The notes under the pieces were generated by a model that saw nothing but the letters and a program-made list of their open reading frames with translations, ran no database searches and was not told the DNA's origin. Positions 1-9,010 of a stretch of DNA of 64,000 nt are shown here, one piece after another. The DNA is taken from contig NZ_CP079737.1 in the NCBI RefSeq assembly GCF_019916025.1, forward strand, positions 310,001-374,000, written 5' to 3'. Position numbers and translations under genes: made by a program. Numbering within the stretch: position 1 is the first letter of the stretch; every line of letters starts with the position of its first letter. The stretch comes from Paraclostridium bifermentans. GTDB taxonomy: Bacteria > Bacillota > Clostridia > Peptostreptococcales > Peptostreptococcaceae.

Positions 1-141
1 TCCCTCAACAAGATGTTTAAGACCTAATAAGTTACCAGGACATCCACCAACGAAGTCTACACTTGTAACTATATTATTTTCATCGATATCAAACACCATT
101 TCCTTACAACAAACCCCTGATGGTTTAAATGATACTTTCAT
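1..141 (-). CDS. TSCPD-domain protein, N-terminal part (runs off left edge)
   Basis: The reverse strand reads 47 codons from an ATG at 141 to the window edge, preceded by a GGAGG ribosome binding site. The protein begins MKVSFKPSGVCCKEMVFDID and continues with VDFVGGCPGNLLG. The paired cysteines and the G-G-C-x-G-N segment are typical of the short TSCPD proteins (about 80 residues, TIGR03905 type), also found as a C-terminal domain in some ribonucleotide reductases. Function is unknown; metal or nucleotide binding is often suggested. The 3' half is outside the window. Confidence 0.75.
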   Translation of the reverse strand, partial: MKVSFKPSGVCCKEMVFDIDENNIVTSVDFVGGCPGNLLGLKHLVEG

Positions 142-306
142 TGTAAATACCTCCAAAAACATGATAAGTAAATAATATCAAATAATATAGATGAATATCA
201 ACAACTTTTTAATAAGTATAATTTCCTAGTTAGTAAAAAAAGTAATAAGACGAGCATTTTAAACAATATACTATGATAGTACATTTTATTGCGAGGAGGT
301 TTTGTT

Positions 307-1173
307 TTGAAGCTATATACATCTAATTATTTATCACAGAGTTTAAGTGTAATAGATTATCAGACTCTTAAATTGGAAAAAGAAATAAATTTAGGACCAG
401 ACATATATCCTCACCATTTTTGCATAGAAAAAGATAAAAACATAATGTATATACCAAGTTCGTTTGATGGAGTTCTTTATGTTTTAGATATTGGAAAAGA
501 GAAAATAATAGATTCTGTATCTATAGGAGGAAATTTAAGCCAGGTTTCGCTTTGTAAAAATGAACTTTTTGTAGCTAATGAAGATTCGAATAGTATTTAT
601 GTATTGGATAAGGATAATCTGGAACCAATAGGGGTTATTAGCGTTGATAATATGCCTCATGGGTTTGCATATGATAAAGTAGATAATAAACTATATGTCC
701 CTTGTATCGATTCTATTTTATGTATAGATATAGAGAAGAAAATAGTTGAACGAAAGGTCGATTTAGATTATAAAGCATGGCATATAAAAATAGATAAATA
801 TAAGGATATTATATACACATCTACATTAGATGGTAAGATAATTATTTTAGATAAAAAAAACTTAAATATATTAGATACAATAGGAAATTTTTTAATTCCA
901 GTTGAAATATGCGTAAATTATAAAAAAGAACATATATATATAGCAGATTTAGGCTATAAAGCTATAAAAATATTAGACTATAAAACACATAAAGAAATTG
1001 GATGTATAAAGATAAATGGAAATCCTCAAGGGTTAGAACTATCAAATGATAGTAAGTTTTTGTTTTTGACTGATACTTTTAATAATAGTGTTAAGATTTA
1101 TGGAACGGATAACAATGAGATTATAGATGAAATTAAGGTAGGAAAAGAGCCTACCACCATAGTTTTTGTGTAG
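307..1173 (+). CDS. YncE-like beta-propeller protein
   Basis: This 288-residue protein is built of repeated units of about 40 residues (for example YVLDIGKEKIIDSVSIGG and YVLDKDNLEPIGVISVDN), the pattern of a YncE/YVTN-type beta-propeller. It has no signal peptide and no catalytic motif I recognise, so a binding or scaffold role is the most I can infer. The frame is open from a TTG at 289, but GAGGAGGT lies at 293-300, so the TTG at 307 is the properly spaced start. The stop codon lies inside a terminator hairpin shared with the convergent gene to the right. Confidence 0.75.
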   Translation: MKLYTSNYLSQSLSVIDYQTLKLEKEINLGPDIYPHHFCIEKDKNIMYIPSSFDGVLYVLDIGKEKIIDSVSIGGNLSQVSLCKNELFVANEDSNSIYVLDKDNLEPIGVISVDNMPHGFAYDKVDNKLYVPCIDSILCIDIEKKIVERKVDLDYKAWHIKIDKYKDIIYTSTLDGKIIILDKKNLNILDTIGNFLIPVEICVNYKKEHIYIADLGYKAIKILDYKTHKEIGCIKINGNPQGLELSNDSKFLFLTDTFNNSVKIYGTDNNEIIDEIKVGKEPTTIVFV

Positions 1174-1183
1174 GCTATTTTTT
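1148..1183 (+). terminator. Intrinsic terminator overlapping the propeller gene's 3' end
   Basis: AGCCTAC (1148-1154) pairs with GTAGGCT (1170-1176) across a 15-nt loop, followed by a T run at 1178-1183. The right arm contains the stop codon of the upstream gene. Confidence 0.7.
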
Positions 1184-1711
1184 GTTTGTAATAAGTAGTT
1201 CTATTATTTCAGCATACATATACGATGCATTCTTTTTCCAATTGTCGCATATTAATTTTGCTTGTTTTTCGGAAGATACGTTTAAATTTAAATCTATTAA
1301 GTTTGATTGGTTTTCAATAACTCGTAGATTTACTATATATTCATTATCACTTTGCTTGACAAAGCTTGACTTTACTTGAGTATCTGCTAATAAGTTTTCT
1401 TTATTTAATTTTATATACTCATCTAGCTTCTCTGTAATTTGAGAAGGAATTCTAGATAAGAAGTAGTTTAGAGTCTCAATACCTTTTTGTGTTAAAGTGT
1501 AATACTCTCTATTTGAATCTTCATATATTTTTAAGAATTTGGCATCCATAAGTTGTGAAAGAAATTGCTGTAATGAGAAATAATTCATTACTTCCGTCTC
1601 AAGAATAACTTGTGTTATTTGAGAATTTGTTAAATCCATTTTAGCTTTTTCTAAAACATATAAGATTAATAACTTATGGTAAGCTAATTCTTCAGATGAG
1701 TTTTCAAACAT
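1175..1711 (-). CDS. DUF4364 family protein
   Basis: This 178-residue protein starts MFENSSEELAYHKLLILYVL. Residues 1-90 look like a winged helix-turn-helix (helices around LTNSQITQVILE and FSLQQFLSQLMDAKFLK, then YYTLTQKGIETLNYFLSRIP). A C-terminal beta-rich part follows. Length and sequence match the clostridial DUF4364 family as I remember it; a DNA-binding regulator is the likely class, but no target is known. It is monocistronic, convergent with the propeller gene and preceded by GGATGATAT. Confidence 0.75.
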   Translation of the reverse strand: MFENSSEELAYHKLLILYVLEKAKMDLTNSQITQVILETEVMNYFSLQQFLSQLMDAKFLKIYEDSNREYYTLTQKGIETLNYFLSRIPSQITEKLDEYIKLNKENLLADTQVKSSFVKQSDNEYIVNLRVIENQSNLIDLNLNVSSEKQAKLICDNWKKNASYMYAEIIELLITNKK

Positions 1712-1832
1712 AATATCATCCTCCGTATAATGTTTCTATATAACTACTATATTAAACTAAAACATATAAAAATAAAAGTAGAATTTAATATTTAAATATA
1801 TGCACTTATATAAAAATTTTATTTATCTATGT

Positions 1833-1859
1833 AAAAAGGCTACCTTGTCAGGTAGCCTT
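1833..1859 (-). terminator. Intrinsic terminator of the SASP gene
   Basis: On the reverse strand GGCTACC-TGACAA-GGTAGCC (1838-1857) is followed by TTTTT. It lies about 30 bases beyond the SASP stop codon. Confidence 0.85.
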
Positions 1860-1889
1860 CTTATGAATCCTAGGTGTCTAATTTACTAC

Positions 1890-2087
1890 TTATTTTCCAG
1901 ACATTTGTCTTTCTGCCATTTCTACTAGCTTTTTAGTCATGTATCCACCTACATATCCATTTTGTCTAGCAGTTAAGTTTCCTTTATCTACTGATTCATA
2001 GTTAGATAAACCTAACTCATTAGCTATTTCTAGCTTCATTTGATTTAATGCTGCTTTAGCTTCTGGAACGGCTTTTTTAGTTGACAT
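1890..2087 (-). CDS. Alpha/beta-type small acid-soluble spore protein
   Basis: This 65-residue protein begins MSTKKAVPEAKAALNQMK. It carries both family signatures: KLEIANELGLSNYE, which contains the E-[IL]-A cleavage region recognised by the germination protease, and NLTARQNGYVGGYMTKKLVEMAE. Such proteins coat and protect spore DNA and supply amino acids on germination. The start at 2087 follows AAGGAGG with correct spacing; the frame extends 13 codons upstream but without a binding site. It is monocistronic with its own terminator, and marks the organism as a spore former. Confidence 0.92.
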   Translation of the reverse strand: MSTKKAVPEAKAALNQMKLEIANELGLSNYESVDKGNLTARQNGYVGGYMTKKLVEMAERQMSGK

Positions 2088-2202
2088 AGTAAATTTCCTC
2101 CTTAAAGTTATAAGATGTCTCAACAAGTTTTTTTCTAAAATCTTGTTGTTGGTATTAATTTAACCAATGCCCAAAATTATATTCACATTTTTAAAAATTT
2201 TT

Positions 2203-2367
2203 TTATTTAAATTTTTTATTTATTTTTATCTTTTTATCTTTTCTAATGCCTTCTTGAATACCATGAGCTTCTCTTAAAAAATGTGTACTGTTTAATTTAA
2301 CACTTTTGATTTCATTGTCTTCAGCTTTTCCTTTTAAAATTCCAAACTCACTTCTTAGATTAGTCAT
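2203..2367 (-). CDS. Hypothetical 54-residue basic protein
   Basis: An ATG at 2367, preceded by AGGTGGTGT, opens 54 codons beginning MTNLRSEFGILKGKAEDNEI and ending in a lysine-rich tail (KKIKINKKFK). It includes STHFLREAHGIQEGIRKD. The protein is soluble and basic and I do not recognise a family. It lies upstream of the SASP gene on the same strand with about 115 bases between. The good ribosome binding site and codon-like composition support a real gene; a spore or small regulatory protein is only a guess. Confidence 0.5.
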   Translation of the reverse strand: MTNLRSEFGILKGKAEDNEIKSVKLNSTHFLREAHGIQEGIRKDKKIKINKKFK

Positions 2368-2490
2368 AAATACACCACCTTTTTTTAGATTACAATTAAC
2401 TTTCCCAATTAATAAAATTAATTTAGTAGTAATTTTTTGAAAAAAATAAAAATAAACTTGTACTAGAGTATTTATAATTGGAGGGATGAT

Positions 2491-3255
2491 ATGAATAAGA
2501 AAATAACTGAAATTAAATCGTTGATATCTAGTTTCTTGTTTTTTGCTTTTACGCTTACAATTGTATTTGGGGTAGTGTATAGCGTAAGGTACATAGGGGA
2601 AAATATGTCAAATGAAAAAATGCCAATAAGTAAAGTAGAAACTGATGATAAAAAAATATCTTTAACTTTTGATATAGCATCTGGATCATCTAATATAGAA
2701 ACTATATTGGATACTTTAGATAAATATAATGTAAAAGCATCATTTTTTCTAGTTGGAAATTGGGTAGATGAAAATGAAAAAATAGTAAAAGAAATTAGTG
2801 AGCGTGGGCACGATATAGGAAACCATTCAAATTCACATGCTAATATGAAAGAGATAAGTGAATCAGACTTGAAAAATGAATTAAATACAACATCATCCAA
2901 GATAGAATCTATAACAGGAGAAAAGACAACTATGTATAGACCTCCTTTTGGAGAATTTGATAATAAGAGTTTAAAGGTTTGCGAAGATTTAGGATACACT
3001 GTAGTTAATTGGGATATAGATTCATTTGACTGGAAGGAAATAGGGCCTAATTTTGTTACAGAGAAAGTTTTAAAGGGAGTTAAGCCAGGATCTATAGTTT
3101 TATTTCATGGAGATATAAAAAATAGTAAACAATACTTAGAAAAAACAATATCAAAGTTAAAAGAAAAATATGAAATAGTTCCGCTATCTAAGTTAATGTA
3201 TAATGAAGGTTATGAAGTTGATTCAAATGGAATTCAAAAATTAAAAAGTAATTAG
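2491..3255 (+). CDS. Polysaccharide deacetylase family protein (PdaB-like, membrane-anchored)
   Basis: The 254-residue protein has one N-terminal membrane segment (about residues 11-33), then a NodB-type deacetylase domain facing outside. Visible motifs are TFD (Asp61, catalytic base), HSNSH (His112 and His116, metal ligands), RPPFG at 150-154, NWDIDSFDW at 173-181 and a late His206. The usual TFDDG is TFDIASG here, so the second, metal-binding Asp is absent. That variant is typical of the sporulation protein PdaB, whose enzymatic activity is doubtful. GGAGGG precedes the ATG and a strong terminator follows. A role in cell wall or spore cortex is inferred. Confidence 0.8.
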   Translation: MNKKITEIKSLISSFLFFAFTLTIVFGVVYSVRYIGENMSNEKMPISKVETDDKKISLTFDIASGSSNIETILDTLDKYNVKASFFLVGNWVDENEKIVKEISERGHDIGNHSNSHANMKEISESDLKNELNTTSSKIESITGEKTTMYRPPFGEFDNKSLKVCEDLGYTVVNWDIDSFDWKEIGPNFVTEKVLKGVKPGSIVLFHGDIKNSKQYLEKTISKLKEKYEIVPLSKLMYNEGYEVDSNGIQKLKSN

Positions 3256-3291
3256 AAAAAAGTTATAGGCAAAAGCCTATAACTTTTTTTC
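3256..3291 (+). terminator. Intrinsic terminator after the deacetylase gene
   Basis: AGTTATAGGC (3261-3270) pairs with GCCTATAACT (3275-3284) around an AAAA loop, followed by seven T's. Confidence 0.9.
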
Positions 3292-3393
3292 TAATTATGT
3301 ATTTTCTAAAAGGTATTTAAATAGAAAGTATTTTATGTAGAAAGTATATAGTATAATAGTACTTATAAAAATTTTCATTCTCAGGAGGTTATA

Positions 3394-5163
3394 ATGTTTT
3401 CTGTACCAGAAACTAAAATAGTAAAAGATGTTATGGGAAAGAGTTTTGTCTTAGTTGATGAAAATATCACACTAGGACAAGCTATCGACTTGATTGTAAG
3501 TAAAAATGAAAGAGAAGTTATGGTTGATAATGGAAACGGCGGCATAAAAGGAATAGTATCATTAACGGATATATGTAATCTATCATTAAAACGTAAAGAT
3601 TATAAAAATGAGTTAGTTAAAAATGCAATGAGTAAAAATCTAATAAGTATAAATAAAGATGCAAAGTTAGATGAATGCAGAAACATAATGATGAGAAATA
3701 ACATAGGGGTATTACCAGTACTAGAAAATGAAAAGTTAATAGGGGTCGTAAATCAAAAACATATAAGAGATTTCTTATATATGGAGTTAGAAGATTACGG
3801 AATAACTGTTAAGCATATAATAGGTGAAATAAAAGAAGGAATATGTGCTATAAATACAGATGGAAAAGTTGTTCTTTGGAATAAATTTATGGAAAATAGA
3901 TATGGAATAAAGTCAGAAGAGATTGTTGGTAAATCCATGGAAAAGTATCTTAGTGGAACTATATCAGCTAGAGTTTTAAGAACTAAAACAAGAGAAAGTG
4001 GTATATACAAAAATAATGATAATGAAAATGATGTTTATGGAGTAGTTGATGCAAACCCTATATTTATAAATTCGGAATTTGTAGGAGTTGTATGTACAGA
4101 AGTAGACATAACGGAGGCTCAAAAGCTTTCAAGAAAGCTTGATAAGGCGAATGATAGATTAAAATACTTAGAGGATGAAGTAAAAAACTTATCAAAAGGA
4201 AGTTTTGATAATATATTAGGTAGAAGTTATAAATTAGAAAGAGCTAAGGAAGTGGCTAAAAGGGTTTCGAATACAAATAGTAGTATATTTATATTTGGAG
4301 AAAGTGGAACAGGTAAAGAAGTTTTTGCACGTGCTATACATGATTATAGTGAAAGAAAAGGTCCTTTTATACCTGTAAACTGTAGTGCCATACCATCAGA
4401 ATTATTTGAGAGTGAATTTTTTGGATATGAAGCAGGGTCGTTTACCGGTGCAAATAAAAAAGGCAAAATTGGTATATTTGAACTAGCAAAGCACGGTACT
4501 GTATTTTTAGATGAGATAGCAGATTTACCATTAAGCATGCAGGCGAAACTATTAAGAGTATTGCAAGAAAAAGAAGTAAGAAGAATAGGTGGAGAAAAAA
4601 CTATAAAAATAGACGCTAGAATTATATCTGCAACTAATAAAAATTTACAAAATTTAGTTGAAGAAGATAAGTTTAGAGAAGATTTATATTATAGATTAAA
4701 TGTAGTAGAAATAGATTTACCACCATTAAGAGAAAGAAAAGAAGATATATTACTTTTAGTTAATAAATTTATAAAAGAGATATGTGAAGAAAATAATCGA
4801 GAGCCACTAAAAATAAGTAAAGAAGCTATGGATGTATTACAAAGATATACGTGGAAAGGTAATATAAGAGAATTAAAAAACACGATAGAAAATATAGTAG
4901 TGTTATCTACTGGAGATATAATAGATAAAGATGATATACCTGTTTATATAGTTGAATCTAGTCAACATATAAGCGTAGATGAAGAATATCCATTAGACCT
5001 TAATAAAGCTATAAGCAAATTAGAAGTAAAAACTATAAAGGTTGCACTAAGCATAACTAATGGAAATAAAGCAAAAGCAGCTAAAATACTTAATATACCA
5101 AGAACGACTCTTTATTATAAGATTGAACAGTATGATATAGAAGTGACTAAAAATAGACATTAG
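3394..5163 (+). CDS. prdR: PrdR, sigma-54-dependent activator of proline reductase genes
   Basis: This 589-residue activator has a CBS-pair domain (about 1-125), a PAS domain (about 135-245), an AAA+ sigma-54 interaction domain (about 272-505) and a Fis-type helix-turn-helix (about 548-585). Walker A is GESGTGKE at 302-309 and Walker B ends FLDEIADLP near 371. The sigma-54-contacting loop reads GSFTGA (348-353) rather than the usual GAFTGA. In C. difficile PrdR responds to proline and activates prd genes while repressing alternatives. It sits directly upstream of prdC and of a good -24/-12 promoter, which fits that role. Confidence 0.92.
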   Translation: MFSVPETKIVKDVMGKSFVLVDENITLGQAIDLIVSKNEREVMVDNGNGGIKGIVSLTDICNLSLKRKDYKNELVKNAMSKNLISINKDAKLDECRNIMMRNNIGVLPVLENEKLIGVVNQKHIRDFLYMELEDYGITVKHIIGEIKEGICAINTDGKVVLWNKFMENRYGIKSEEIVGKSMEKYLSGTISARVLRTKTRESGIYKNNDNENDVYGVVDANPIFINSEFVGVVCTEVDITEAQKLSRKLDKANDRLKYLEDEVKNLSKGSFDNILGRSYKLERAKEVAKRVSNTNSSIFIFGESGTGKEVFARAIHDYSERKGPFIPVNCSAIPSELFESEFFGYEAGSFTGANKKGKIGIFELAKHGTVFLDEIADLPLSMQAKLLRVLQEKEVRRIGGEKTIKIDARIISATNKNLQNLVEEDKFREDLYYRLNVVEIDLPPLRERKEDILLLVNKFIKEICEENNREPLKISKEAMDVLQRYTWKGNIRELKNTIENIVVLSTGDIIDKDDIPVYIVESSQHISVDEEYPLDLNKAISKLEVKTIKVALSITNGNKAKAAKILNIPRTTLYYKIEQYDIEVTKNRH

Positions 5164-5262
5164 ACGAAAAACTGACATTTGTAACGTTTTCAATTTGAAA
5201 TAGGGAAGTTAGGGGGATGTGATAAAAATAACTATAAAAAAATTAAAATGAAACCTTAAAAG

Positions 5263-5404
5263 TGTCGGAAATATGACGTTTATTCTCGGGAAAACGTAAT
5301 TTGTCGTTGTAATTTGATGAAATTTGGTATAAAATATATGTAGATATTGAAGATAAATACAAAAAACTTGTCGAAAAATGATATTTTATAAACAAATACG
5401 ACAA
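5263..5404 (+). promoter_or_regulatory. Candidate PrdR upstream activating sites
   Basis: The 333-base gap between prdR and prdC holds repeated TGTCG/CGACA words: TGTCG at 5263-5267, TTGTCG at 5301-5306, TTGTCG at 5368-5373, and the inverted CGACAA at 5399-5404. The last two form a spaced inverted repeat 32-67 bases upstream of the -24 element. Assignment to PrdR is inferred from position. Confidence 0.45.
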
Positions 5405-5436
5405 AAATTTTAAAAAAATAATTAAAACAAAATAAT

Positions 5437-5452
5437 TGGCACGGTAATTGCT
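5437..5452 (+). promoter_or_regulatory. Sigma-54 (-24/-12) promoter of the prdC operon
   Basis: TTGGCACGGTAATTGCT matches the sigma-54 consensus TGGCAC-N5-TTGCW. The invariant GG (5438-5439) and GC (5450-5451) are separated by exactly ten bases. It lies about 45 bases upstream of the prdC start. Confidence 0.92.
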
Positions 5453-5497
5453 AATAATAAAACAGTGTAAAATAAAATTAGTCAGGGGGTGAAATCT

Positions 5498-6784
5498 ATG
5501 ATGCTTAAAATAGAATTAAGACAGCATGTAGGTGCGCCATGTAAACCTATAGTTGAGGTTGGAAGCGAAGTTAAAAAAGGACAACTTATAGCTGAGCCAC
5601 AAGGATTAGGAGCAAATATACATTCAAGTGTTTATGGTAAAGTTGTTGAAGTTACAGAAAGTTCTATAATAATAGAGGCTTCTGAGAATCAACCTGATGA
5701 GTATGTAAAAATAAAAGATACAGAAAGTAACTTAGACGCTATAAAAGAAGCTGGTATAGTTGGTGCAGGAGGAGCTGGTTTCCCTACACATGTAAAACTT
5801 AATGTAGATCTTACAGGAGGATGTATCATAGCAAATGCTGCAGAATGTGAGCCAGTACTTGGTCACAATGTGGAGTTAATGGAAAATAATCCAGAGATAA
5901 TAATTAAAGGATTAAAATACATGCTTGATATAACTAAAGCTGATAAAGCTTATATAGCTGTAAAGCCAAAGTACAAAAAAGCCATAATGGCGTTAGGAAA
6001 AGCTTGTAAGAATGAAGCAAACATAGAATTAAAATATTTACCAGATATGTACCCAGCTGGTGACGAGAGGGTTATAATAAGAGAATTATTAGGAATAACT
6101 CTTGTTCCAGGACAACTTCCAATAGAAGCGAAAACTGTAGTTTCTAATGTTGAAACTATAAAACGTATAGTCGAAGCTATAGAAGAAAGAAAACCTTTTA
6201 TAACTAAAGACATAACTGTTGGAGGAAGAGTAAAAGGTGCAGAGAACAAAGGCAAAGTATTTATGGATGTTCCTATAGGAATGCCTATAATAACATATAT
6301 AGAAAAATGTGGAGGATTCATTGCACCATATGGAGAAATAGTACTTGGAGGTCCTTTCACTGGAAGACACGGTGAAGAAGAAAGTCCAGTTACTAAAACT
6401 TTAGGTGGAATATTAGTATCTATGCCACTTCCACAAGAAAGCAAGAAATTAGGAATAATAGCTTGCGAGTGTGGAGCACAAGAAGATAGACTAAAACAAA
6501 TTGCATCTTTAATGGGTGCTGAAGTTGTAGCAGAAGAAAAATGTAAGAGAATGACTGAGGTAAATGGTAGATTTAGATGTGATTTACCAGGTATATGCCC
6601 AGGTCAAGCAGAAAAAGTGCTTAAGTTAAAGAGTCAAGGAGCTGAAGCTGTATTAATAGGTAACTGCGAGGACTGAACAAACACAGTTATGCAAGTGGCG
6701 CCTAGGTTAGGTTTGCCTGTATACCATAGTACAGACCATGTATTAAGAGCTTCGGGACATAGATTATATAGAAGAAAAAAATAA
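5498..6784 (+). CDS. prdC: PrdC, selenocysteine-containing RnfC-like electron carrier for proline reductase
   Basis: PrdC is related to RnfC and is thought to pass electrons from NADH to the proline reductase. The conserved EAGIVGAGGAGFPTHVKL segment and the N-terminal QHVGAPCKP are visible. The frame continues through a TGA at 6674-6676 for another 35 codons with conserved-looking sequence (TNTVMQVAPRLGLPVYHST) to TAA at 6782. The UGA is therefore read as selenocysteine (residue 393), giving a C-E-D-U redox pair. Full length is 428 residues. GGGGGTG places the start at 5498. The gene heads the prd operon and lies 20 bases before prdA. Confidence 0.93.
6677..6720 (+). promoter_or_regulatory. 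Possible bacterial SECIS element in prdC
   Basis: Just after the UGA, GCAA (6691-6694) can pair with TTGC (6713-6716), and inside it CCT (6701-6703) with AGG (6709-6711). Position is right for a SelB-binding hairpin, but the fold is weak by eye. Confidence 0.4.
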
Positions 6785-6803
6785 TGCTAGGAGGTATTAG
6801 AAA

Positions 6804-8687
6804 ATGTCAATAACTGTAGAAACAGCTAAAGCTCATGCTAAAGATCCAGCGGTATGCTGCTGTAGATTTGAAGCTGGGACTGTACTAGAACCATCAAATT
6901 TAGAAGATCCAGCAATATTCGCTGACTTAGAGGATTCAGGATTATTAACAATAGCAGATGATTGTTTAACAATAGAGCAAGTTTTAGGAGCTAAACTATT
7001 AAAAACTTTAGATGCTTTAACTCCAATAACTGCTGACTGTGTAGAAGGTGTAGTAGCAGTAGCTGAAGAGGCTAAAGAAGAAGTTAAGGAAGAAGTTAAA
7101 GAAGTAGCACCAGTTGCTTCAGTAGCTCCAGTATCTCAAATAGCTCCAGTAAATGGACAAACTATAAAGATACATATAGGTGAAGGTAGAGATATAAACT
7201 TAGAAATACCTTTAAATGTAGCTCAAGGAATGGGTGTAGCACCAGTTGCTCCTGTAGCTGTAGCAGAAAATGCAGAAGCTGTAGAAGTTAAAGCTGAGCC
7301 AGTTCAAGAAGCTAAAGCAATGAGAAGCTTAACTAAAAAACATTTTAAAATAGAAAAAGTAGTTTTCGCTGAAGAAACTAAAATAGATGGAACTACTTTA
7401 TACTTAAGAACTCCAGAAGAATTAACTAAAGAAGCTGTAAATTCAGAAGAATTAGTTGTTGATATGAAGTTAGAAATAATAACTCCAGCTGAATACAACA
7501 AATACAGTGAAACTATAATGGATGTTCAACCTATAGCTGCTAAAGAAGAAGGAGAAATAGGAGAAGGTGTAACAAGAGTTATAGACGGAGTTATAATGAT
7601 GGTAACTGGTACTGATGAAAACGGAGTTCAAATAGGTGAATTCGGTTCTTCAGAAGGTGTATTAGAAACTAACATAATGTGGGGAAGACCAGGTGCTCCT
7701 GATAAAGGTGATATATTCATCAAAACTCAAGTAACAGTTAAAGCTGGTACTAACATGGAAAGACCAGGACCATTAGCTGCTCACTGTGCATCTGATTATA
7801 TAACTCAAGAAATAAGAGAAGCATTAAAGAACGCTGAAGAGTCTTTAGTAGTTGATACTGAAGAATTAACTCAATATAGAAGACCTGGTAAGAAAAAGGT
7901 TGTTGTAGTTAAAGAGATAATGGGACAAGGGGCAATGCATGATAACTTAATATTACCTGTTGAGCCAGTTGGAACATTAGGAGCTAAACCAAACGTTGAC
8001 TTAGGAAACGTTCCAGTAGTATTATCTCCACTTGAAGTATTAGATGGTGGTATACATGCATTAACTTGTATAGGACCTGCATCTAAAGAAAACTCTAGAC
8101 ATTACTGGAGAGAGCCATTAGTAATAGAAGCTATGCATGATGAAGAAATAGATTTAGTAGGTGTTATATTTGTAGGATCTCCACAAGTAAATGCTGAGAA
8201 ATTCTATGTATCTAAGAGATTAGGTATGATGATAGAAGCTATGGGTGTTGATGGTGCTATAGTAACAACTGAAGGATTCGGAAACAACCATATAGATTTC
8301 GCTTCTCATATAGAGCAAATAGGTAAGAGAGATGTAGCTGTAGTAGGTGTAAGTTTCTCTGCTGTTCAAGGTGCTCTAGTTGTTGGTAATGAATACATGA
8401 AATACATGATAGACAACAACAAGTCTAAACAAGGTATAGAAAATGAAGTATTATCAAACAATACATTATGCCCAGAAGATGCTGTAAGATCTTTAGCAAT
8501 GTTAAAGACAGTAATGGGTGGAGAAGAAGTTAAAGCTGCTGAGAGAAAATGGAATGCTAACGTTAAATTAAATAACGTTGAATTAATAGAAAAAGAAACT
8601 GGTAAGAAGTTAGAACTTGTTGAAAACGAGCAAACTTTACCAATGAGTGAAAAAAGAAAGAATATATACGAAAAAGACGCTAAATAG
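6804..8687 (+). CDS. prdA: PrdA, D-proline reductase proprotein (pyruvoyl-forming)
   Basis: The 627-residue proprotein is cleaved to give two subunits of D-proline reductase, which reduces D-proline to 5-aminovalerate. Cleavage is known in Clostridium sticklandii at a cysteine that becomes the pyruvoyl group. Here the matching site is HALT-CIGPASKE with Cys422. Residues about 85-175 form a flexible A/P/V/E-rich linker with two APVAP-type runs. GAGG precedes the ATG. It follows prdC closely and is followed by a small Prd-linked gene and then prdB, so one transcript is likely. Confidence 0.95.
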   Translation: MSITVETAKAHAKDPAVCCCRFEAGTVLEPSNLEDPAIFADLEDSGLLTIADDCLTIEQVLGAKLLKTLDALTPITADCVEGVVAVAEEAKEEVKEEVKEVAPVASVAPVSQIAPVNGQTIKIHIGEGRDINLEIPLNVAQGMGVAPVAPVAVAENAEAVEVKAEPVQEAKAMRSLTKKHFKIEKVVFAEETKIDGTTLYLRTPEELTKEAVNSEELVVDMKLEIITPAEYNKYSETIMDVQPIAAKEEGEIGEGVTRVIDGVIMMVTGTDENGVQIGEFGSSEGVLETNIMWGRPGAPDKGDIFIKTQVTVKAGTNMERPGPLAAHCASDYITQEIREALKNAEESLVVDTEELTQYRRPGKKKVVVVKEIMGQGAMHDNLILPVEPVGTLGAKPNVDLGNVPVVLSPLEVLDGGIHALTCIGPASKENSRHYWREPLVIEAMHDEEIDLVGVIFVGSPQVNAEKFYVSKRLGMMIEAMGVDGAIVTTEGFGNNHIDFASHIEQIGKRDVAVVGVSFSAVQGALVVGNEYMKYMIDNNKSKQGIENEVLSNNTLCPEDAVRSLAMLKTVMGGEEVKAAERKWNANVKLNNVELIEKETGKKLELVENEQTLPMSEKRKNIYEKDAK

Positions 8688-8724
8688 TAAAAGACGTTAA
8701 TAGGTTATGGAAGGATGAAATATT

Positions 8725-8994
8725 ATGGATAGATTAAAATATATATCAACTGAAAGAATGTATGAAGGAGTTATAGTAGATATCACTGACGGTGGAGTTA
8801 CTATAGACTTAAAAGGCAGATTAGGCCAATTTAAAATACCGAAAAGAATGCTTATAACTGATTATGAGCTTAAGCTTGGTCTTGAGGTTGGGTTTATGTT
8901 AAGTTATCCAGAAGTACTAAGTCCGGAACCTAATCAAAAGTATGTAGATATAATCGAAAGAAATAAAAAAAATAAAGAAGAATTAGAGAAATAG
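8725..8994 (+). CDS. Small proline-reductase-operon protein (CBO2463/CBO2479-type)
   Basis: This 89-residue soluble protein begins MDRLKYISTERMYEGVIVDI and contains DGGVTIDLKGRLGQFKIPKR, which looks like a small beta-barrel. The family, which I recall being named after Clostridium botulinum CBO2463/CBO2479, sits between prdA and prdB in proline-reducing clostridia. No enzymatic motif is visible. A role in assembly, maturation or stabilisation of the reductase is inferred purely from this conserved position. It lies 37 bases after prdA and 16 before prdB, within the operon. Confidence 0.75.
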   Translation: MDRLKYISTERMYEGVIVDITDGGVTIDLKGRLGQFKIPKRMLITDYELKLGLEVGFMLSYPEVLSPEPNQKYVDIIERNKKNKEELEK

Positions 8995-9010
8995 AAGGGA
9001 GAGAAAAACT

